The notes under the pieces are model-generated. The model was not told the origin of the DNA, searched no databases, and saw only the letters and a list, made by a program, of their open reading frames with translations. A program made the position numbers and the translations under genes. From Capniomyces stellatus (Eukaryota > Kickxellomycota > Harpellomycetes > Harpellales > Legeriomycetaceae), in the NCBI GenBank assembly GCA_001661515.1, contig LUVW01000006.1, positions 100,608-164,607 of the forward strand: a DNA stretch of 64,000 bases, in the 5' to 3' direction. Of the stretch, positions 11,609 through 24,647 are shown one piece after another (position 1 is the first letter of the stretch; every line of letters begins with the position of its first letter).

Positions 11609-12135
11609 ATGAGTTTTGGGGGACCAATGAATACACAGCTTTCGCCTGTTCCACCAGATAGAGGGAGTTTCCCACTGGATCACGATGGTAAGTTGGACAA
11701 GCAGAAACAAAGCAGGATATTATGTTGCAATATGACATGGAATTGGATTGGATTGAATTGAGGAAGAGTAAAAAAGACGGTGATAAAAATAAAATAAAAT
11801 ACAAGAAAAGCGCAAAGTTGGCGTAAAATGGCGAGCTAGTAGGTTAAACAATAAATAAGTAGACGTGCAAGAGTGACAGGTTTATTTGATTGTTTGGTGG
11901 GACAATAGGCGAATGTAAACATATGATGACAAAGTATCTGGAATGTATAAGACAGACATCGGTGCATTCGGAATGTAGAGAATTGGCAAAAGGGTATTTG
12001 AATTGTAGGATGCAAAATGATCTGATGGACACGGTTGACATGATTCAGTTGGGATTTATTGAAGACAAGAAAGGTGCCGATGGAGATGGAGGGGGTAGTG
12101 GGGGTGTAAAGACACTTGAAAAAAAACAAGGATAG
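11609..12135 (+). CDS. COX19: Cytochrome c oxidase assembly factor, twin CX9C
   Basis: Two exons: 11609-11687 and 11909-12135 (intron GTAAGT...AATAG, phase 1), giving 101 residues. Exon 1 supplies the COX19-type PVPPDRGSFPLDHDGEC entry. Exon 2 holds the CHCH fold: C-(9)-C in ECKHMMTKYLEC and C-(9)-C in ECRELAKGYLNC, followed by RMQNDLM and LGF. COX19 is a small soluble intermembrane-space protein imported through the MIA40 pathway. It works with COX11 in copper delivery to cytochrome oxidase. The C-terminus carries a Gly/Asp-rich tail. Assignment is firm. Confidence 0.92.
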
Positions 12136-12636
12136 CTTTATATTTTTGATCAATAATTTTTTTTAGAGCATTGAATTGTACAAAGGTATATCAATAACAA
12201 TGTGATGTAATGGGATGAAATATAACAACTCTTCACCCCGCCTTCCCCCATTCCCGCCTCCATTGACATGTATATATTGATGAAAAGTTATTAGCACCAA
12301 AAACCAGCAACGAGAAAGTAAAGAATATGGGAGGATTGATAATAAATAGAGTTTTAAATAGTTCATATTAATAAAGAGAGTAAAAAAAAAAATATATATA
12401 TATAAAGTAAAGTAAAGAGAAAAAAAATAAAAGTCGTAATAACATCAAGTGGTAATGACAAATTAAAGAGATAAAAGGGAGTGATTAAAGTTGAAGTACA
12501 AAAAATTAGAACAGTATTAAAAGAATAACAGATCGACGGTGGATGAGAAAAAAGAGTAAATGTTTAATTATAGTGCGGGAGGTAAAGATACCAGGAAGAA
12601 GAGAGCGAATGAGGAAGAAGAGGTGAGGAGGGAGAG
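12136..12636. other. Convergent intergenic region, no gene seen
   Basis: 3' flanks of COX19 and the DYRK kinase. The plus strand is A/G-rich toward the kinase end. Confidence 0.6.
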
Positions 12637-15600
12637 TTATTGGAAATTGGAAGAATTTTTGTTAGGAGTGTTGGGACTATAAATTACATTTTGGTTGGTA
12701 AGCTGGCTGTTTTGGATTGGGGGTAGGGGAGGTATGGTGGAGACGGGGGCAAATGAGATGTTTGTTGGGTAGGCTCTAGGGGCTCTGATAGTTTGTTGTT
12801 GGATCTGTTGTTGAATCTGTTGTTGTTGAATTTGTTGTTGGATCTGTTGTTGATTAAGATGTTGTTGTTGTTGGTTAAGATGTTGTTGGTTAAGATGTTG
12901 TTGTTGTTGGTTACGTATAGTAAAAGACTTTTGGTGTTGTAGTTGGCGTACACTGGGACCAACGCTGCTACTGTAATTGGCAGAGTTATTGTTTGGATTG
13001 TTATTGGAGTTGTTATTTATGGTAATAGGCATTGGAGTTTGCATGGGAATAGGAACAGAAATGGGCATAGAATGAGAATTGGGGTTGTTGCTGGATACAG
13101 GAGCCAAGTAGTTCAACCTGTTATTATTATTGCTGCTGCTAGTGATGACAGATGAAGATGATGAAGGTGGCTGGTGTTGTTGCGGAATAGAATCGGTAAT
13201 AAACGGATGAGTTAGGGCGTCTTCAGGTTTGAGTCGTTGCATTGGGTCCCAATGTAAAATGCGCTGCATAAAGTCCAAGAACCGCAAGTCAAGAGGGTTT
13301 TTTCCAGCAGAAACAGCGGCTGGGTAAACACGCCTACTAGCGGCCATAAGTAACTGGGGCAAGTTCCCGGCACCAGCCATCGGGTTGTTTGGCGGGTTGA
13401 TTGCGGAAAGCTGCTGGATAAACTCAAACTTTCTTGGGGAGTTTGCAACAAGGTGGTTAGGGGGTGGACCAATCAGATTGATAAAGTTGCGGATCTGCAC
13501 GCGCTCATTTTCGCCTGAAAAAAGTGGAGTTCCCGCAAACAACTCGTACAGAATACACCCAGTACTCCACATATCGATGGGGGGACCATACTGAATTCCA
13601 AGAATAACCTCAGGTGCGCGATAAAACCGTGACTGAATGTAGGTGTATATCCGGTCAGACGTAAAACACGAACTGCCAAAATCAATTATCTTGATGCTGA
13701 ACTCATTTGCCGCACGTGTCTTCTTCAATATGTTTTCGGGCTTCAAGTCACAATGGATGATGCTGTGTTTACCCAGCAACACCAACACATTCAGAATCTG
13801 AACCGCAAACATCCGCACCACATTCAACGGCGCTCCCGCAAACTTATTCTGCTTAATCCACTCGTACAGATTTATCGACAACAATTCTGTCACTATGCAC
13901 AGATGACTCCTGAACATAAAACTGTCCAGAATCTTCAGAATCCCCACTTGGTCATTACCGTTCCACCGCTTCAAACACTCCAGTAACTTCACCTCTATCG
14001 CCGCCTGGTGCTGGTACCGCCGCCGGTTCTTGATAATCTTCACCGCCACAACCTCGTTCGTCATGTGGTCCAAACACTTTGTCACCGACCCAAACGAACC
14101 CTTACCCATGCTCTCCAGCACCTCGTACCTGTACAGAATCACATCGCCCTTCTGCATCAAGTAGTCCCCATTCTCGTCATCAAACCCCATGTTTGCCACC
14201 GACATTGGTCCTACCGGCGGGATTCTTATGTTGGCCTTGCGCACAAAGTATATCCGACTAAACATTCTTATCTCCTCGCTTTCGTACCGACTCAGCCTGT
14301 CTCGGTACTCGTTGTACGCCTGCTCGCCATTCATTGGTTCGACCTGTACAGTATTGTTTATTCCACCAACCATGTTGTTGTTTAACATGGTACTGTTCAT
14401 GTACATTTTACTGTTCATATTGTTTACACTGTTGTTCATGTTGTTTACACTATTGTTCATGTTGTTTACACTATTGTTCATGTTGTTTACACTATTGTTC
14501 ATGTTGAATGGATGTGTGTTGAGAGGAATTGCTGGTGCAGAGTCTTTAACATTTGCATTTGAATTTGCATTTGAATTTGAATTGGCCATAAAGCTTTTAT
14601 TGCGTCTGTTGACGAGATCAATAAGGGAAATCTCTTCATCGTCAACAATGTCATTAGACGAAGAGGCAGAAATGGGGTCGATGGGATCCAAATTGACGGT
14701 TCTTGGAGAGTTGGAGAAGTTTGGGATGTGGTGTTTATTTGAGGGGGAATTTAGGTTGAGGTTTGCGGCAAGGGGGTTGAGGTTGATGAATTTATTGTTT
14801 AATGTGGCGCGAGTGGTTTTGTTTTGGGATGGGTTGAGTGGGTTGGTGTTTAGGCTGTAGAACTCTTTATTTAGGATTTTTTTGTTGTTGGTAATTGTTG
14901 TACTGGTTGTACTTGACTTTCTGAAATTCTGGTTTGTACTGGTACTAACTGTACCGTTTCTTTGTGATTCCAATCCCAATTTCACCTTCATTTCCTTGCG
15001 AAACTGGACTGAAGAAACTTTTATAGTTTCTTTTTCTTTTTCTTTTTCTTTTTGTTGTTGTTGTTCAGTTTCATCTTCCAACTGTGTGTGTGAATGTGAT
15101 GGTGATGGCGATAATGACATTGTTCCTGACATGAACCCAAACTCGGCATAATTATCTTTTATCATGTCCAAATTTGAATTAGAATCGAAATTGATATTTG
15201 AATCGAAATTTTGATTTGAACTCGAGTATGGAGGCTGAGATTGTGTTTTGCCTAAACCTAAATGTTTTTCTGGAATTGATTCATTCTTGTAAAATACCGA
15301 TCGTGCTAGTGAATCCTTTGATATTCCAGAATCTTTACCTCTATCTGTATAACTATCATCGTTTTCTTGATCTTGTTCATTTTCTTGTTCATTTTCTTGA
15401 TCTTGTTCCTCAAGTTCCCGTTGTTTCAGTCTTTCTCTTTCTCTAATTCGTTCCCGTTCTCTCACCTGTTCCTGTTCTCTTATTCTCTCCATTTCTGTAT
15501 CCTTTTGTTTCTGCCTTTCCTTCTGTTTCTCTAATCTTCTTGTTCGTTCCATTTCCCACAAACTTTCCGCTTCCTGTTCTTTTCTCTGTCCTGCTTCCAG

Positions 15601-18011
15601 TTCTGCCTGCTTTTCCTGTTCTTTTCCTCCAATTTCCCTGTCCTTTTTCACTACTCTTAGAAAAATGTTTTTGTTCAAAATCTTACTTTTGTTTTCATTC
15701 TCGTTTACTCCTTCTTCTACATTCAACGTTTCACCTATTTTGTACTCGTAACTCGATTCTGTTTCGTTTTGCACTTTACTCTCAACTCTCTTTCCAGGCC
15801 TATTTTCTCCCAACTCGTTTCTTACGCTCACTACCTCTTCTGCCCTCCTCACACTTGGGTTTTTGCTTTGTCTCATCGTGCTAACCACACTTGGCCTCGA
15901 GTACTTTCCAACAACCTAAAAACCAATTCACCCATTAACAAAATCAAGAAGAAGAAGAAAAAAATTACAATTAATCATCACGACATTTACATCTTTTGAA
16001 TTATTAACAAATCAATCCACTCTAATTTATAGCCTTTTGTCACTATTTCCCATAGTCGCTTTTCATTCATTCATTTATTTATTTATACTACTGTATTGAC
16101 TGCTATTGATTAATCCAATATCCATCTCAAAACTTACTCGAGGACTACTACTATTACCACTACCGCTACTACTACCACCAAACATACTTTGCTTGTGCGA
16201 GTCATATATGTTAATATTTCCTACAAGTTAAATCAGCAGCACAACTATTAGGTCCATTTCCCCCCGCAACTTAGACACTCGAGTAAGATGGAAGAGTAAT
16301 TAGTAATCATATTATACACTGTAGTGCTTTTTTTTTTCTTTCTTACTGCTTCCGCTCTTGATACTGTAGTCGAATAGCTCTTTTGGTACCTGCTCATCTT
16401 TATCATTAACAATAGTGTTTGAATTTGCCGCCAGCCTCAACTATTATAAATTTAAAATCAAAGTTGTCTATATTCAATATCAAAATACAATCCAAAGATC
16501 ATTTATAAACAACTAGTAAACACCAAATCACGACTTACATCCTGTATTGCGCTTTCAAAATCAACACCACCACCATTACCACCACCACCACCACCACCAC
16601 TTGTGTTATAACTATTACTCTTTGTATTTCCTCCTTTTTCTGATGCCATTTCCCCGCTAGTCGAATATGCACTGTTTCTGCTGTTGATTGAATTGTTCGA
16701 CTTGTTTCCTTCCTTCTTGATTCTGTACACCAATTCGTAGTCTATACCATGTCTATCTGAGCCTGGATATTCTCTTTCACTGCTTTCTTGCAACTTTATT
16801 TCCCGGTTCTTTTCCTGTTTACCACCACCACTACCACCACCACCACTACCACCACCACCACTACCACCACCACCACTACTACTACTATTTTCATAGTGAT
16901 TCTGCATCTTCGTATTCGTATTCGTTTCTGAACCTGGCCCAAGACCTAAACTCAAATTCGATTTGGTGTTCATTCCCATTTTCAGCCTCATTTCTGTGAC
17001 TCCTTGATGCTCCCCTGGACTTTCACTTACATCTCTAACTCTTCCGCCTAGCTGCACTGGTGACTTGACTGTACTACTTTCTCCGCTGAATCCGTGCTCA
17101 TACTCATACTCATGCTTGTAGTCGGTAATGTTGTTTGTTCTGAAACCCTCCGTGTCGTGCTGATGTTTTGACAACTCGTCGTTTATTTGGATCTGTGTTT
17201 GCACTTGTGAGTGCATCCGCGTTCGTGGCTTTGGAATTGGGTACGAGTACTCATCGTCTACCCCCAACCGCCCCATCCCCGCCTCTATCCCGTCATCATA
17301 CACTTCCTTCTCTCTATCTCCCCTCTCTTTGTACATCTCTAACGCTAGTCTTCGTTGCTCTCCTCCTCTCTCTGCCTCCTCGTCTTTCTCCTCTGCTATA
17401 CTCCGGCTAAATCTCCTCGAAAACCCCTCATTTCTCCCCGTATTTCCCAAACTATCGTTTCTAAGCTTAATAAAACTACTCCCCCGGTTACTGCTACCAC
17501 TACTGCTACTATTACCGCTACTCACATTCCCCCCAACACTCATATTACTGCTTCCATATCCCCCAAAACTCCCTCCTATACCCACATCCGAACCTCCCGC
17601 TCCAAGCCCCTGATACCCCGGCTTTCGATACTTTGTACCGCTGTTTCCCTCTGCCTGCTTTCGTACCGTAAACCCTCCATTTTTATTCTCCCCTTCTATG
17701 CCTCCACTCCCATTCCCACTCCCCGGTCCAATCCTAACGTTTAGATTTCTTTTTAAAATCGGCCTGTTTCCTCCTTTCAGATTTTGATCCAAGCCACTCT
17801 GGTTGCCATGTCTTTCCTCCATCTTCTCTGCATTGTTCTTGTAGTTTGTCGCTTCAATTTGCTCCCCAAGTCGCGCTTGTGTCGCCTTTTGCGGTGTTAT
17901 AAAGTCGTGTGTTCTTGTTCTCCCCTCGTCGTTTTCTTTTGTCGATTTTATCGACTTGAATTCCTCATTGTACATCTTTATCGGCGTTATATCTTTATTC
18001 CTACTTAACAT
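12637..18011 (-). CDS. Class II DYRK-family protein kinase (Pom1/DYRK2-like)
   Basis: Four-exon model on the minus strand: 16539-18011, 16347-16440, 16138-16220 and 12637-15915, joining in consistent phases (0, 1, 0) to 1,642 residues. The kinase domain spans roughly residues 1150-1460. Visible motifs are GKGSFGSV, AVKIIKN, HCDLKPENIL, DFGSSC and the DYRK activation segment YTYIQSRFYRAPEVILG, whose second Tyr is normally autophosphorylated. The preceding DDENGDYL plus YRYEVLESMG matches the DH-box region of class II DYRKs. Class II DYRKs such as Pom1 act in cell polarity and cell-size control. The N-terminal 1,100 residues are low complexity: Gly/Ser repeats, a highly charged E/R/Q-rich coiled-coil-like stretch, and an Asn/Ser/Val/Met repeat. 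The tail is Gln/Asn-rich. The kinase exon is certain. The three upstream exons are supported by phase and splice signals but not by conserved sequence. Confidence 0.85.
14411..14505 (-). repeat. 21-bp coding minisatellite in the DYRK gene
   Basis: Four to five tandem 21-base units encode a repeated seven-residue NNSVNNM motif before the kinase domain. Confidence 0.9.
16821..16886 (-). repeat. Glycine-serine (GGGGS-type) coding repeat
   Basis: Tandem ACC/CCA codons on the plus strand encode three GGGGS-type units on the minus strand within exon 1 of the kinase. They would form a natural flexible linker. Confidence 0.9.
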
Positions 18012-21000
18012 CTCCTTCCCGCCTCTTTATTTTATCTCGTCTTGCCTTCTTATACCTTGTTCCTCCTCCCTTTATCTATTTACTTAGATATACTTTCTTT
18101 ACTTTTCTATTATTCGTCTCTTTGAATACACCACGTCCTTTTTATTTTCAATTTAGCCTATACCACTTCTGTTCTCTATTCTGTTATCTGATTTGTTATA
18201 GCTTTTTCCTTCTTTCTTTTGGCTCTGTTTATATATCGTTTTGCTTCATTTATCAAATAGTAACTCTATACCTCATTATTTTATGTTTGACAAGTATCTC
18301 ACTGAATTTTATTCTCTTTGATAAACTTTTACTCTACTCGCCAACTTGTTTACGTTCGTTTTGTATCTTTCCTCCTTATTCGCAGCTTATCTTTAACTTT
18401 ATAACTACTCTGTCTTATTTTATCTATAAAACTTTGCTATTAATTTTCTCTCATTTGTACGTTATTTGATATTCGCTCCAAGTCAATTTCCCACCTATAC
18501 AATGTCCCCTTTGCAAACTATTGTATTCCCACACTCGTGATATCCGTTACCTTGTACTTGTTGTTGCTAGAATAGGCGTTTCGGCTACTTTGTGATTCTC
18601 TGTACAATTTATCTTGTATTCTTGACCAGCATCACTTTGTTTTGTCGTTGAATTGAAACTACAGCAAGTAGTTGAAACGTGTAACTCCGAATATATATCG
18701 CGCTCTCTTTTCGAATCGCTCTATTTTGACTTGTTTTATGCCTTCGGCCTTGCGTCAAGCTATAAAAACTCTTGATTTCTGATTTATTTTGTATAATTCA
18801 ACGCTTTTCGGATGCCTAACTTGCTTTTTTCCTATTTCTACTTGGACTAATTTTTTGCTTTATTTCCTAATTGAAAAATACAATTTAATTGTCCTCGAAA
18901 TTCTTTTAATTCTTTTACCTTTTCTATTTATTTCTTACTTTTCTATTTATTTCTTATTTCCTATTTTACCGCCTTGTTATTATTAAATTGCTTGTAATCC
19001 TTTTGGTTTCAATTCACTATTTTCGACTAACCAATTTCTTTTCTTTTTCTTTTTTTCTTTTTTTCTTTTTTTTCTTTTTTTTCTTGACTTGTTATGTTTC
19101 AACTCTACTCCAATTTTAAACTTTTACGTACTAACTCCACGTTCCAGCTTTCAAATCCCACCGTTATACCTGTAATTCCGTCCCCTCCTTTTAGCTGCTA
19201 CTTGCCAGCCTTTATTTGTTTTTATTACCCTTTTTTTTTTTTTTTACTNNNTTTTTTTTTTTTTTTACTCTTGCTTTTGTTTCTGTTTCTGTTTCTGTTT
19301 TTGCTCTTCTTTTTGTTTCTGTTTCTGTTTGTTTAGTTTTTCTTCTTTTTACTTTGCAACCTTGTTTTAACGTTTCCAACACGCTTTTCGTTTTGATTTT
19401 TGTTCAAAGTACTAAAGTTCCTCCATTTCACTTTTCATACATTTATTTACAACCAATACCAAATCGGTATATATTGGTTTTTATTAAACCCAGATTAATC
19501 ATTGTTATACAAACTAAACCATTGTCATTGATTAACCCAACAAGCTTTACTCTTTCTCTTTTCAACTACTTTTGCCTTTGAAATAGCATAGTTGCCTATT
19601 TATCTTTTACCTTTTCTTTTTTTTTTTTTGCTACACAACTGCAAAAACTCGCAAACAATTGCCCAAATTCTTTTAGTCATGTAAAACCTCCCAACGCATG
19701 TATTTGCCAACCCAATAAAAACACAGATCAATTATACCAACCCGCAATGTCTTTTATTTAAACAAAGCTGTTAGAATTTACTCTTCGAGTTTGCTTTAAC
19801 TTTCTAGTTGATAACTCGCATATATTTTGGCTCCTTGTTTAATAAATGTTTCGTTTAAAAAAGTAACATAATTTCCTAATCACAAAATGGCCACAAATAT
19901 ATCACAAGTGTCGATTCTAATGAAGCTCTGGTGCTTTTCTTTTTTCATTGCGTGAACTCCTTAGAGACAAAACTGTTTTTTCAGCAAAGAAAACACGCAG
20001 TTGTAAAACATGTCACGGGAAAATTACAAAATAAATTACAAATTGAACGATTCAGCTTATTTTTGTATCAATTATGAATCGCTTCAAAAAAAAATTGACC
20101 CATAACGTCTCATTTATTTTTTGTTCTTTTCAATCAATCTCCTTTTAATTATACCATTTACAATTCCTGGTGTTTTGTTTGTTTACCATTTACCTGAAAT
20201 TAATAATTTCCTAAACTATAATGGTACAGCATTTTGATCCTGTCTAAATCGTACTTTAGCTTAATTGGAGAGCCTCTTTTACCACTTGTTACTCGCACCT
20301 CGAAGCGAAAAAAAAGCCATACTAGATTAATTGGCACTTGTTTAGCTATTTGCATTTCCTATTAATAACCAAATCATAAACATCTCCTTAATTCGCGTCA
20401 GTTTCTCAATCTCCTTTTTGCAATAAAAACTTTTCGCTCTACTTGCACAACTTTTCAGGACCATCCTTTAGCTCAAGCAGCACCTTTAATTTTCAGTGTT
20501 AAGAATAAAATCCAAAATCAGCTTCCAAAAATACCCACCACATCCAGATTTATTACTTTTCGTTAGCTATTATTTTTTTGCCTTTGATGATAAAATCGGC
20601 TTGGATGTTCGAGTCTGGTTCTGCTTCTGGTTCTGACTTTGGATTTTGGGCTTTGCTCCGATCCGACTTAACCACAACTTTAACTACCAACTGCTAAAAG
20701 TTTGCAGATATTATCAAAATTTGATCACTGAATCTGAACAGTTGATCCTTCATTGGGCCTTGTAATACATCAGTATCCAAAGAACAGCCTGTTCACTCAA
20801 ATTCAAAAGCATTGTTCTCTACATCTCAAACCCAGCTACATTGAAAACAAAACTAATCGGGTCTCGAGCGTTTAACAAATTTATTCAAGGAAATGACCGT
20901 TTTTGTATTTGAATTTGCAAAAAAATGAAAAAAAAACTATAATGAAACAAATAAACTTCAATAATGTATGTAAAGTAACATCAAAACTAGATTAACAGGC

Positions 21001-21117
21001 AGCTGGTGCATCACATGTGAGTTTATCAGTAACCATGTAGGAGGATCGGTCGTTTGCATCAAGCGCTAGTTACTTTAAACCAAGAAAAAAAATCACGCCA
21101 AACAAATTCAAGAACTC

Positions 21118-21149
<32 letters not shown>

Positions 21150-21713
21150 GAGCATGTTGTCCTTGTAAATAATCACCATTACAACAGCAGCTCTTCTGAC
21201 AGATATTACAGAACGCCTTTTGCTTTTTATTTATTGGTGATACGTACTGTGATTGGCATATACACCTTTCTTTTTTAATCAAAGACGCACCTGATGAAAC
21301 GCCAAACTGCGTTTCAATAAAAGGGTAGATGTTTATTATAATTATCGCCAATTGAAAAGTACATTTTAGTTTGGCTAAAAACAAAAAATAACTAGACTAC
21401 ATCTTAATATCAATAATAATAAAACTAAACTATAATGGGTCAAGCTCAAGTTAGCCGAATAAGGCTCTCAGATTTTCTGCCTTTTATTTTAGAAAAGAGA
21501 CCGAAGCTATAATAATGGAGAAAAAAAAAGCTGAATCTTAAAATATAAAAAAGTAGGCCTAAATAGCTAAAAGTTGAGGGAAACTCATTTTAATCTCTGG
21601 GCGTGTGGTATTAACAATAGTGTAAATGGTGGTTATGATAATAGTGTATATATTAGGTACAGTAGAATAGTATATACTGGGCAGTATTAAGGCGAGGCGT
21701 AACAACATACTGC
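18012..21713. other. 3.7 kb gene-poor region upstream of the DYRK gene
   Basis: The first 1.4 kb is pyrimidine-rich on the plus strand, so purine-rich on the kinase's sense strand, and probably includes its leader and promoter. A possible minus-strand terminal exon of 46 codons lies at 20553-20690 (after TTTTAGCAG, ending in IIANEK and a stop), but no partner exons are convincing. A CA/TA microsatellite lies at about 21119-21150. I see no confident gene. Confidence 0.5.
19249..19251. other. Assembly gap (3 N) inside a T homopolymer
   Basis: Three N flanked by T runs. This looks like a placeholder for a homopolymer or join of uncertain length. Confidence 0.95.
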
Positions 21714-22226
21714 CTAATTTGTTTTGGCCGAGTTGGCAACAACCTTAGAGTCCAGTTCCGCATACTTTACTTCATCGCGAGAGCAGATTTCAGCAACTAG
21801 ATCCAAGTTAAGTCTGGCATTATAAGCCAAGAAAGACCCTATTTCAAATGTATTGAACACAGCATTTGCTTTAGCTGTTTTGGGGTCAGCCGCAGTATTT
21901 TCTGAATCCAGAGGTTTAACATCCTCAGCCTTCGAACCAGTTTGTATTTGATAAAATTCTATATTCGCCGCTTTAGCTTTAATTGAGCTATTTAGCCATC
22001 GGAAATGATAATCCAGCACTGCTTTGTTGTTGCTCTTGGTTGTACCAGCCTTTGATGGTTTTAAACTAGTGGTGTCTAACTCGATTATGTAATTCTGGTA
22101 ATCATCGATACAAGCTTGCTCTGAGTAGCCAATTTTTTTAATACATTTCTTGATGGCAAGATCGCAAATGTCGACGGGTTTGGCAAATGCACTAGCTATC
22201 ATTAGGATTATGACTGAAGTTTTCAT
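21714..22226 (-). CDS. Small secreted protein of unknown function
   Basis: Intronless, 170 residues, with a clean N-terminal signal peptide (TSVIILMIASAFAKP). The predicted mature part has four Cys: three in the first 40 residues (ICDLAIKKC and ACIDD) and one near the end (EICSRDE), enough for two disulfides. The middle is Lys/Ser/Asn-rich and looks helical. I do not recognise the family. Size, secretion signal and Cys pattern resemble small secreted or effector-like fungal proteins, but this is only a resemblance. The start is the ATG that opens the signal peptide. The gene stands alone in a gene-poor region. Confidence 0.7.
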   Translation of the reverse strand: MKTSVIILMIASAFAKPVDICDLAIKKCIKKIGYSEQACIDDYQNYIIELDTTSLKPSKAGTTKSNNKAVLDYHFRWLNSSIKAKAANIEFYQIQTGSKAEDVKPLDSENTAADPKTAKANAVFNTFEIGSFLAYNARLNLDLVAEICSRDEVKYAELDSKVVANSAKTN

Positions 22227-24035
22227 ATCGTTTTTACTTTACTGCTTTACTCTTGAGAAAATTGTCTAAAGTTTAAAAATTATAAAGCTTAAGAGCATAT
22301 GTATGTGAATTTCAATAAAAAAAAAGAATATGTATGCATAAAGTTTTTCTGTTTTGGGCAGAAATTGTTACTATCAAATTCTTTTTAAGCGGTGATGGTG
22401 GTGTTTAAATAGTTTATTCAGTATTAATTAGTATGTTTTAATGGCGAATAAGGTTAAATACATACATTCACTTAAAAGTGATTTTACATGGAACTGAAGT
22501 TATAGTATGTTGGTCGCAATTAAATTGGTTGCTGTTTAATTTCGAAAAACCACACTTTTGCTGTTAACACTATTATTAATTTTTAAAATATAGCATAAAT
22601 GAATGTGTTGATAAGTACAATTTCCTTTTTTATTTTTCCTTCGTTTCATATAAATTGGCTTTAATAACATTTCGAATCTAATTTGCTCGCAGTTTATATT
22701 AAACTACTTTTTTATTTTGCCTAATTGCTCTTTTCAGTTGACTGTTTTTTTGATTGGATTTCGAGTTTTTTCTCCTTTATTGATAGTTTCGATTTATTTT
22801 TAGAAGATTGCCTTCATTGCAACTCCTGAGCAGTTTAGCCTAAAAGTCAGAGACACAGCTTACTAATTGTCCCACATCTCCCAACGACACTAGACAATTT
22901 GTTGGCTGTCGAATTTGAGACTCGACAATCCCACATGATCCATTTCAACTAATTATCCTATTGGCCAAAAATAAACTGCGTGAGGCCAGCCCATTGGATG
23001 CAGCTTGTAAAGATAGCATTTAGAGCATAGTTTTTTACTACTAAATGGTTTAGTAGATAATTAATTCTTTTGAATCTGTTCTTTTGTTTGGGTTATAAGG
23101 CTATTACTGATAAACTATTAATAAAAGAGACCGCACCAAATTCTGGACAGTCAGATTGACCTTATTTCATATGCTTCTACCAATCCACACTTGAAGTTCA
23201 ACACAAAACTACACAACGCATAGGATATCTTTGGGAGTACACACTAAAACTTCATTACGAATAACAAGTTCAAGTCGACTTCAAAATGAGCAGAACTATG
23301 TCTCCAACTTGCACAACTTACAAGCTTTTGTCATCAACATCGGAATAGACGAGTAGTTTAAATCTACAGCTTCCAGATGGACGCTTGAAGTAAAAATAGA
23401 CACACTCACCCTGTTCACAAATTGTAATCAAGTACACTAACTTGGCTATCCAAGGTTCGATTTCCCTGATTTATGTGGACGGGATTATTTATTTTAGCAT
23501 GGGTTTTTATTACTGAAATATGCTGGCACTGTTTAGAAACCAAAGTAATCAACCAAAAGGTAAAGCTCATATCCAATTTTGTAAATACAACAGTCTTAGT
23601 TCCTTTGGACGTAGTCATAAATAAGCTATGCACTGTGCGTCAGTTTGAGGGCGGAAATTCAGCATTAACTCACAATGATAGAAGCACCCAAAATTATTTC
23701 TCAATCAGTCAAATAGCTTTAATCGATCAAAAAAAAAAAATTTTAAGCAAGCCAAAGTTAAATAATAATAGCCAATAAAGTTGGAGAGTTCAGATATTTC
23801 AAAAATCAGTGTAAAGATAATGGAAAAAAAAACGAAAGCTAAAAACGTAAAACTAGACATGATTTCTTAAACCAAATGCAAGGCGCTGATTCAACTAGCA
23901 TAGTTACCGGAGATAGATGTCAGGTTTATTATAGACAATACCTAGATCCAAAAACACACAAATCAGCAAGCACGGATTTTACATAGTATTGCAAAAACAA
24001 CAGTTGTATGTGCTTGAAAATAAACCATTCAGCCA
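22227..24035. other. Intergenic, no gene seen
   Basis: AT-rich sequence. Open frames (for example 23473-23778) lack codon bias or recognisable domains. A GGTTCGATTTCC stretch at about 23453 resembles a tRNA B box but has no A box or cloverleaf. Confidence 0.5.
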
Positions 24036-24647
24036 ATGTTTATGAGTAGAATATCGAACAGAGTTGCCAAGGTGAGTTTTGGCTCAGTACCATGCTTTCG
24101 AATCGAGACAGGAGCAATCTTCAACAAATATACGCGTCGATTAAGTACAAAGCCAGACATTGAACAATGTCAAAGCAGCATTCTAGGTTTTGGACATGGG
24201 ATGACACTAACAAAGTTTGAAAATTCAAACATTTTCGATCAATGCCAAAACATGATCAATTTAAAAATAGGTAAATAGTTTCGCAATAATATGTTTTTAG
24301 AAATTTACCTCTGAAGAGCGATTCTAGCCTTGATACTTATTTAGTACAAGACAAGAGCATCTTTTTATTCATTGAATCGGAAAAACTAAAGATAAACAAA
24401 TAGCAGTAAGGTTATTAACGATAAATGCCAAGATCCATAACTGTTGTTGACGCCATACTGTTTAAATATACATGTATTAATAATAGATATTATCACAGGA
24501 AGGGTACTAAATCTGGATTGTACAAATGAAATTGAACAAGTAAACCTATCGAGTGTGATCCAAAAGAAAAAGAAAAAAATGAATAAACACAAGTACAAAA
24601 AGCTGCGAAAGAGAACTAAAGCGCTACGAAAGAGACTAGGAAAATAG
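24036..24647 (+). CDS. COX24: Mitochondrial small-subunit ribosomal protein mS38
   Basis: Two exons: 24036-24270 and 24499-24647 (intron GTAAAT...TCACAG, phase 1), giving 127 residues. The C-terminal 30 residues form the diagnostic mS38 (AURKAIP1/Cox24) block: LSSVIQKKKKKMNKHKYKK followed by LRKRTKALRKRLGK to the stop. The N-terminus, with Arg, Ser and Val and an RRLSTKP stretch, is a plausible mitochondrial presequence. mS38 is a very basic protein of the mitoribosomal small subunit, and its yeast homologue is needed for COX1 translation. ATG 24036 or 24042 could be the start; the first is used. The C-terminal exon is certain; exon 1 rests on frame and splice match. Confidence 0.85.

Noticed and set aside
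20553..20690. Possible minus-strand terminal exon (46 codons after TTTTAGCAG)
   Set aside because: The composition looks protein-like, but I found no convincing upstream exons, only a TGA-bounded short frame separated by a 38-45 base intron.
23440..23470. tRNA B-box-like GGTTCGATTTCC
   Set aside because: No A box, no acceptor stem and no cloverleaf in the flanks.
24036..24278. Reading the 24 kb open frame as an independent 80-residue gene
   Set aside because: Splicing at 24270/24499 links it in phase to the diagnostic mS38 C-terminus, so it is exon 1 of that gene.
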